From contig NC_056000.1 in assembly GCF_018446385.1 (NCBI RefSeq), forward strand, positions 35,687,511 through 35,751,510: DNA of 64,000 nt, written 5' to 3'. The notes under the pieces were generated by a model. The model made no database searches. It was not told the origin of the DNA and saw only the letters and a program-made list of their open reading frames with translations. The DNA comes from Zingiber officinale. Its lineage: Eukaryota > Streptophyta > Magnoliopsida > Zingiberales > Zingiberaceae. Positions 56,841 to 64,000 of this stretch are shown here, in pieces (the stretch's first letter is position 1; each line of letters starts with the position of its first letter). Both the position numbers and the translations under genes were made by a program.

Positions 56841-59800
56841 ATCTCACTTATACTAATGACTAAGTTGCCATATCTTCTACCATACTGATTCCCATTCCTC
56901 CACATGTCGATCAAAGCTTTCGTGGGAAGGGCCTTAGTGAAAGGATGCCGGGTTATCTGCTGATGCGATCTTGGCGATGACAACTTCTCCTCGCTTGCGA
57001 TATCTCGTATCGGGTGGTACTTGCGCTCTATATGTTTACTTGCCTTATGAGCTCGTGGTTCCTTCGAGTTTGCAACTGCATTATCACAATAAATTGTGAT
57101 AATTTTGGGCAAACCAGAATCACATCTAAGTCCATTAGAAAGTTCCTGAGCCATACTGCTTCTTTAGTTGCCTCGGAGGTGCCACATACTCGACTTCCAT
57201 GGTTGAGTCTGAAACGCATTTCTACTTAACACTCCTCCGTGAAATGGCTCCACCTCCTAAAGTAAACACATAGCTTGATGTAAACTTACTGTTATCCTGA
57301 TTGGAAATCTGAATCCATGTAACTCACAGGGAGCAGATCGTCTACTTGGTAAACTAGCGTATAATCTCTTGTCCTTCTCGGTACTTTAATATATGCTTTA
57401 CAGCAGTCGATGTCCTTTTCCAGGGTTACTCGATATCTGCTGACCATGCCCACGAAAGCAGATATCCGGTCTCGTACATAACATTGCATACATTAAGCTT
57501 CCTACAGCCGAAGCATAAGAAACTGTCTTTATGTCCTACTCCATGTCTAAAAGATAAGAAACCTTTCTTGGAATCCTGCATACTAAAACGAGCAAGGATT
57601 GTATCTATATATGAAGCTTGGGGACAGACACAACATTCTTTTCTTACGATCCCTTATAACTTTGATCCCAAGAATGTGTGCACACTCTCCTAAGTCCTTC
57701 ATATCAAATTGTTTGGACAACCATACCCTTACGTCTGATAATACCTTGACATTGTTGCCAATTAACAAAATATCATCTACGTATAGTACAAGAAATACCA
57801 CCACGTTTCCGTTACACTTCTTGTATACACAAGACTCATCCGGACACTGAATAAATCCATATGACTGGATTACTTCATTAAACCGGATGTTCCAAGATCT
57901 TGAAGCTTGCTTCAGTCCATAAATGGACCGATTGAGCTTACACACTAGATGCTCTTTGCCCTTTTCAATGAACCCTTCTGGTTGCTTCATATGGATGTTC
58001 TCTTCAAGACTTCCATTAAGGAAAGCTGTCTTGACATCCATTTGCCAAATCTCATAATCCATATGAGCAGCAATGGATAAGAGTATCCGGATAGACTTAA
58101 TCATGGCCACTGGTGAAAAAGTCTCCTCATAATCGATTCCCTCTTTCTGAGTGTACCCTTTCGCAACAAGCCTAGTTTTGAAGGTTTCTACCTTCCCGTT
58201 TATCCCTCTTTTCCTTTTGTAGATCCACTTGCATCCAACGGCTTTTACACCATCGGTGGTTCTACAGCTCTCGGACCTTATTAGAGTACATAGACTCTAT
58301 TTGAATTCATTGCCTTTTGCCAAGATGTTGCATCTATATCTTGGAGTGCTTAAGTCATATGTTCGTGGATCGGGTTCATGTTTACCAGGGATCAAGTCGA
58401 AGACTCTCCCAAAATATGAATCTTTCGGTGCCTCACAACCCTCCCACTACGACGAGACACTGCGTGGTTGTGTATCATGCGTAACACGTGTTGCGGTCTC
58501 TTGTGGTACTTCATCTTGTACTTTTGGTGCTGAAGTAGACATGTCCTCTCTAAGTTCTTCTAAAACAACTTTCTCTTGGGCTTGTGATCCATTATATAGT
58601 CTTCTTCTAAAAGCGGGCATTGGTGCTAACAATGACCTTGGTCTTTAGGACTATAAAATAAACCACCTTTCGTTCCTTTGGGATATCCTACAAATCGCGA
58701 ACTTCATGCGGGATTCTAACTTATCGATCTGGTTTGACATGTCTTGGACTACCCAATCCGAATATGTCTTAGGTGGGCTTTCGCCCATTCCACATTCTAT
58801 GGGAGTAGAAGAAGCGATTTAGAAGGTACTAAGTTCGAGCGATATCTTCTTTGTTTCAGGCGTATCCCAAGCAATTTGGTAATTCTGAATAACTCATCAT
58901 TGATTTAACCATCTCCATAAGAGTCTATTCCTTCGTTCGGCTACACCATTCTGTTGGGGTGTTCCAGTGGAGACAATTGGGATTGAATCCGACCTCGATA
59001 AGTAATTCCTAAACTCTCCTAAGAGGTATTCGCCACACGATCGTAGTAGTGTCTTGATACTTTTACCTAGTCGTTTCTCCACATGACCTTGTATTCTTTG
59101 AACTTATCAAAGCACTCGGACTTCGGCGCATTAGGTAAATGTATCCATATCTTGAATAATCGTCATGAAAGAGACAAAATATTCAAAACCTCCTCTTGCA
59201 GACGGACATAGGACCACACAAATCAGAGTGAACCAACTCTAACACTTCTTTGGCTCTATACCCCTTGGCCTTGAACGACCTCTTGGTCATTTTACCTTCC
59301 AAGCAAGATTCACAAGTTGAAAAATTTTCCAACTCAAATGAACTCAAAAGTCCATCGGCTATAAGCCTCTGAATCCTACTTAAGTTAATATGACCAAGCC
59401 TTAGATGCCAAAGATATGCTTGTTTCATTTCCGAAGGTTCTTTTCTCTTATTAGAGTTAGAAGATGAGTTATAAATTTCCATGTTTTGCTTTGTAGAAGA
59501 AATTGGATTTAAAATATACAAATTGCCAACTAATGTACCAGAACAGATAATCATTTTATTTCTTTTAATAACTACATCGTTACTGAAAGAAACTGAATAT
59601 CCATCTAAAAACAGTTTAGAAACTGAAATTAAATTCTTTCTAAAACTGGGTATATAAAGACAATTTCTTAAAATCAAATTTCTATTTCTACTAAAAGATA
59701 AGTAGACGTCTCCCACTGCAACAGCTGCCACCTTAGTAGCATTGCCCATGTAGACGGTAATTTCTCCTTCAGATAGTCGTCGGGTTTCCTGGAACCCCTG

Positions 59801-59983
59801 CAAGGAATTGCAGACATGATCAGTGGCTCCCGTATCTACACACCAGGTGCTGGTAGATAACACCGCTAAACATGTTTCAACAACTAGAGCATGAGATATA
59901 CCTTTGTTTTGGTTCCTACGAGGACGATCCGCCTTCGATGTCCCCACGCTTATAGATGAAGCACTTGCCCTTGACTTCTTCAT
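56841..59983 (-). pseudogene. Decayed Copia pol (protease, integrase, RT, RNase H)
   Basis: From the 5' side on the minus strand: protease (STWCVDTGATDHVCNSLQGF, near 59,850); GAG-pre-integrase (LWHLRLGHINLSRIQRL) and integrase start (ELVHSDLCGPMSV, near 59,200); integrase piece with TPQQNGVAERRNRLL (near 58,930); reverse transcriptase (58110-57583, [28 protein letters not shown]); and RNase H pieces down to 56,850 (IIYCDN-like ITIYCDNAVANSKEP, then a KALPT end). Deletions, frameshifts and stops separate the pieces. The reverse transcriptase catalytic YVDD is intact, but the gene as a whole is not. Confidence 0.85.
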
Positions 59984-61763
59984 TCCATCTTTAAATCCCG
60001 TACTCGAGATTTATTCACTTTCTTTGTTGAACCGACTTGTTTCTTTTTCTTCTTTCCTTCGGTTTAAGTAGAACCATTTTCGTAGTGAATTTGAGCGTTG
60101 TGTGAAATAATCCTTCTGCTTGAAGTTACATCGGTGGTTCCGCTAAAGAATAAACCCTCTTATTCATATTATAGTTCAAACCGCTCAAAACTTCTAGGTA
60201 GCGTTTGGAGGATCATATCGATCTGGGTTTCCCATCAATTTTCCTCAAGGATCCGTATCTCGTTCGGATAAGCCATCGTCTTTAGGATATGATCCCTTAC
60301 GGAGTACCCTCTTGCATGGTGGTGTCGTTATCTTTCTTATGGCTTCTTGCCTGAAGCCCTATCATGACGAAAGAGTTCCTTGAGATTGTTCATAATATCA
60401 TTGGCTGTGGTAAATCTTGATGTTGCAATACATTTGACATTGAAGCGAAATGTAACACCGCCATCTCATATGCTTTTACCCATTTCTATGATATTCAATC
60501 TCCTCTTGGGTAGATTCACGATGGGTGCATCGAGCCTTTTCGATCGATCATATTTATAGCTTTCGTGATGAGAACAATGTCGGTTTCTTTTCCAATCTAT
60601 GTAGTTTGGTCCAATAAGTGTATTTTTCAGTATGATGGACGATCGGTTGAAAGTCATCCTAAGATTCACAAAAATAACTTTGGTCGGGACTCTAAATTTA
60701 GAATAATATTGATTCCTCAAACACTACTATTTTAAATTAACCAACACCTTAAAACACCGTGAATTTTGTATGCCACGATAGTGTGGACGTATATAAATTC
60801 AACATTTGTAAAAGAAGGGTGTAACCCATTAATTTTATTATCTTGTCAACCTAACTTTTTGACAAATACAATTAATAGTTGGTTTCCTTCAGTCATACAA
60901 ATAATAGCAGTGACTCCGATGGGGAGGATACTATTAGACGTGCCTAAGTGTATATCATTACTTGACACTAAGTCCATTAATAAGATTGTGCCCCTTCCGA
61001 TGGGGAAGAACACACGCTCTTAATTAATTTCCTATAGTCATCCAAAATGGAAGTTTGATCTAGTGATCCGCTAACAAACTCATCCGATATGGAAGAAAGC
61101 ACTCAGAGCCAACACGCAAGTTTGTTTGCATCACTTACAAACCAATAATGGAGACCGTGGAATTTATTAAAATAAATCCCTCTCCCACTTAGTTATTTAA
61201 AGTGAGGAATTTTAACTATGCTAGCCTACTAAACATGTATATTAACATGCACACACAGCATAATATAAAAGCAATAAATAGAAAATCTAATTTTCAACTA
61301 TTATGGCTTTTATTTATAGTTGTCCTCCGTGTGTTGTCATCCCAAGCTGCTGCCATATTTGGCCACCGCCACCGGGTCTAGCTGTCGCATCCATCTTGCT
61401 CCTTGTTCTGCTGCGCCTCTGGTCCTCAGAAGGTTCCACGCTTTGCAAGATTCGATCCGCGACATAAATAGAATTTTACATTTTTGATCCTATATTCCAT
61501 AAAAGGAATGTACATGTATCTAGATCAAAAATAAAATCCTAATAAAACTAAATACAGCTCCTGCTGTATTTTAATACAATCATGCACACACATATAAATG
61601 CCCTTGACATGTCCAAGGGTCCAATCACACACATAATAACTAAAAGCCATAATAGTTGGATCCTGCATCCACAAAGTTAGCACATCCTACTATTAACTTG
61701 CCTAAATTATGTATGACATGTGCATAATTAAACTAATACCAAATACACAGAGGCAAAACCCTA
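59984..61763 (-). other. Decayed gag and leader region of the same Copia element
   Basis: Only short minus-strand frames remain (for example 60720-60466, with KVIFVNLRMTF). No clean gag domain or zinc knuckle can be read. The region ends at the primer binding site. Confidence 0.5.
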
Positions 61764-61777
61764 GCTCTGATACCAAT

Positions 61778-64000
61778 TGTTGGTTGCTACTCGGAAAACC
61801 TAGAGGTTCCACTGTACAAAAATTTTGTACAAAGGTCTGAACCTTTTCCTAGCTACCATGTGTTCTTTTAAATTAAATTTTGGATCGCCTGCGGAACTTA
61901 ACACGTTTGATCCAAAACTTAATCTATTCGTTCTTTTAGGTTTTGACTTGGGTCTCCTGCGGAACTTAACACGTTCGACCCAAATCACCTTAAGTTATTA
62001 ATTCCATTAAATATTAATTTCCATAATTGGTTCCCAGTACTGACGTGGCGAGGCACATGGCCTTCTTGGATATGGGAGCAACCACCACCGACTAGACAAA
62101 ACCTTTTATAGAAAGCTAATATTTAATTTCCTAAAATAACTTTAGGTTAACCAAAAAGAATAATCAAATCACAAGAAAAAAATAAAACAAAAGAACACAA
62201 CTTCGAAAAACATATTCGAAATACTAGAACGTAAGCCTCTTGTATTTGGTATTATTTCCATAAATAACTAGTATGATGCGGAAATAAAAATTACTAGTTA
62301 TACATTGTAGAAAAACCTCTTGATCTTCTATCGTATTCCTCTTCTAACCTCGGACGTTGTGTGGGCAACGATCTACCGAGATGAGAAACCACCAACCACC
62401 TTCTTCTCCTCCAAGCAAGGTTCGGCCACAAAGGAAGAACTTCACCAAAGAAGAAAACCAAAATACTAACCAAGCTCCAAGAGATGCTAACTTTCTCTCC
62501 TTCTTCTTCTTCTTCTCCAAGTAGTATCCGGCCACCACAAGAACTCCAAGAGGGATGAAGTATTCGGCCACCACAAGAGGAAGAGAGGGAGAGGATGATG
62601 GTCGGCCACAACACCAAGGAAAAGAGGGAGAGAAAACAATAGAGGTTGTTTCATGAAGCCACCCTCACCCCTTCTTTTATATTCCTTGGCCTAGGCAAAT
62701 TAGGAAATTTAATTACAATAAAATTTCCTCAATTTCCTTGTCATGATTTAATTGAAAAAATAAAATAAAATTTCCCCAATTACAATCTCATGGTCGGCCA
62801 CATCATTGGAGAACAAATTGGACAAGTTTTAATCAACAATTAAAACTTCCTAATTTGTTTCCGGAAATTTTAAAAAATAAAATTTCTCTTTAAAAATCTC
62901 TACATGGTTAATAAAAAGAAATTTTCATAATTTTAATTTTACAATATGTGAATAATTTTTAAAGAGAAAATAAAATATCTCACCAATCTACAAATAAGGA
63001 AAGAGATCAAATCTCTTTCTTTAATCTTTTGTAAATTTTACAAGAGAGATAATTTTAATTTAAATTCTCTTTAATAAATTATTTCTTCCACATAATAAAA
63101 ATTAAAATTAAAAATTCTTTTTAATTTTATTTTGGCCGGCCCTACTAGCTTGGGTTCAAGCTAGGGTCGGCCACCCAATCTTATACCTAGCTTGTTTCCC
63201 AAGCTAGCTTGGCCGGCCCCTATTGGGTGGGTATAGAAGGTGGGGGTATAGGTGAGTATAGAACTCTATAACTAAGAGGCTACGATAGGGACCGAGAGGA
63301 GGAATTGGTTTTGGTCTCCCGATAAAATTAAGCATCCCGTGTTCGCCCCGAACACACAACTTAATTTTATCAATGATAATTCATTCCACTAGAGAACTAT
63401 CATTGAACTACCGCACCAATCCCAAATTATATTTTTGGGCTCCTTCTTATTATGAGTGTGTTAGTCTCCCTGTGTTTAAGATATCGAATGTCCACTAATT
63501 AAGTGAGTCACTGACAACTCATTTAATTAATATCTAAGTCCAAGAGTAGTACCACTCAACCTTATCGTCATGTCTGTCCACCTGCAGGGTTTAACATGAC
63601 AATCCTTATGAGCTCCTCTTGGAGACATTATCAACCTAGTATCTCTAGGACACAGTTTCCTTCTATAATCAACAACACACACTATAAGTAATACCATTTC
63701 CCAACTTATCGGGCTTATTGATTCATCGAACTAAATCTCACCCATTAATAAATTAAAGAAATAAATATCAAATATATGTTCTTGTTATTATATCAGGATT
63801 AAGAGCACACACTTCCATAATAACTGAGGTCTTTGTTTCTTTATAAAGTCAGTATAAAAGAAACGACCTCAAATGGTCCTACTCAATACACTCTAAGTGT
63901 ACTAGTGTAATTATACAGTCAAGATAAACTGATACCTAATTACACTACGACCTTCTAATGGTTTGTTCCTTTCCATTTTGGTCGTGAGCTACTGTTTATA
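61778..64000 (-). repeat. 5' LTR of the minus-strand Copia element (partial)
   Basis: Begins exactly as the 3' LTR copy does at 54488 and follows it to the window end, about 130 bases short of the full LTR length. Confidence 0.88.

Larger units (their letters stand above)
54488..64000 (-). mobile_element. Copia LTR retrotransposon, minus strand, cut by window end
   Basis: The 3' LTR is 54488-56840 (2353 bp), internal 56841-61777, and the 5' LTR runs from 61778 past 64000. On the minus strand the LTR begins TGTTGGAGTGTATACC and ends '...gcaaccaaca'. A primer binding site (TTGGTATCAGAGC on the minus strand) lies at 61764-61776. The two LTRs align along their length with many small indels. The pol gene is decayed. 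The outer right target duplication is outside the window; the left candidate is ATTTT at 54483-54487. Confidence 0.9.

Noticed and set aside
54488..64000. Segmental duplication (54488-56840 versus 61778-64000)
   Set aside because: The copies have TG/CA ends, a primer binding site beside one and a pol gene between them, so they are the LTR pair of one Copia element.

Overview
This is a stretch of plant nuclear genome, most likely from a monocot. The evidence is spliceosomal introns, Copia, CACTA, RTE-LINE and SINE families, and a host gene (CDC73) whose first exon has the strong 5'-high GC gradient common in monocots. The abundance of GATCGAT-rich SIRE-like LTR sequence makes a ginger-order (Zingiberales) genome my guess, but that is inference. 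There is no prokaryotic content. I see only two intact host genes in 64 kb. Nearly everything else is transposable elements, many of them nested.

Layout. 1-1190: decayed LTR relic. 3134-13405: complete CACTA (En/Spm) DNA transposon with 31-bp terminal inverted repeats and a GTT target duplication. It carries a three-exon TNP2-type transposase (two in-frame stops) and a twelve-exon second gene that joins a Transposase_24-like region to a Ulp1/SENP-type (C48) protease with a visible His/Asp/Cys triad. 15054-15257: SINE copy 1. 15379-25153: RTE-clade LINE on the minus strand with a 14-bp target duplication, split by a 6.6-kb Copia element (15924-22548) that carries gag but no pol.

26668-30292: CDC73 (parafibromin, Paf1 complex), plus strand, three exons. 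30985-32170: LIFEGUARD/BI-1-like membrane protein, minus strand, four exons. The two genes are convergent. 33651-38320: young Copia element with almost identical 323/324-bp LTRs, broken by one stop and one frameshift. 38600-42646: old minus-strand Copia relic holding SINE copy 2.

42647-64000: a deep nest. A second CACTA end (42647) is followed by exon pieces of SEC3 (exocyst) bracketed by pieces of an HMGB gene. A SIRE-like minus-strand LTR element starts at 45942 and is itself interrupted by a 2.3-kb solo Gypsy-type LTR (48209-50537, TSD CCCCT). A third CACTA end (51097) is followed by minus-strand exon pieces of a KDM5/JMJ14-like histone demethylase and of the kinesin KCBP. That block is interrupted by a further minus-strand Copia element (54488 to beyond the window).

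How the parts work together: CDC73 (transcription elongation) and the LIFEGUARD gene (ER cell-death control) are ordinary housekeeping genes. The remaining genes serve transposition. The most interesting material is the two CACTA copies that seem to have captured and shuffled exons from four different host genes, the transposase-like/Ulp1 fusion, and the gag-only Copia.
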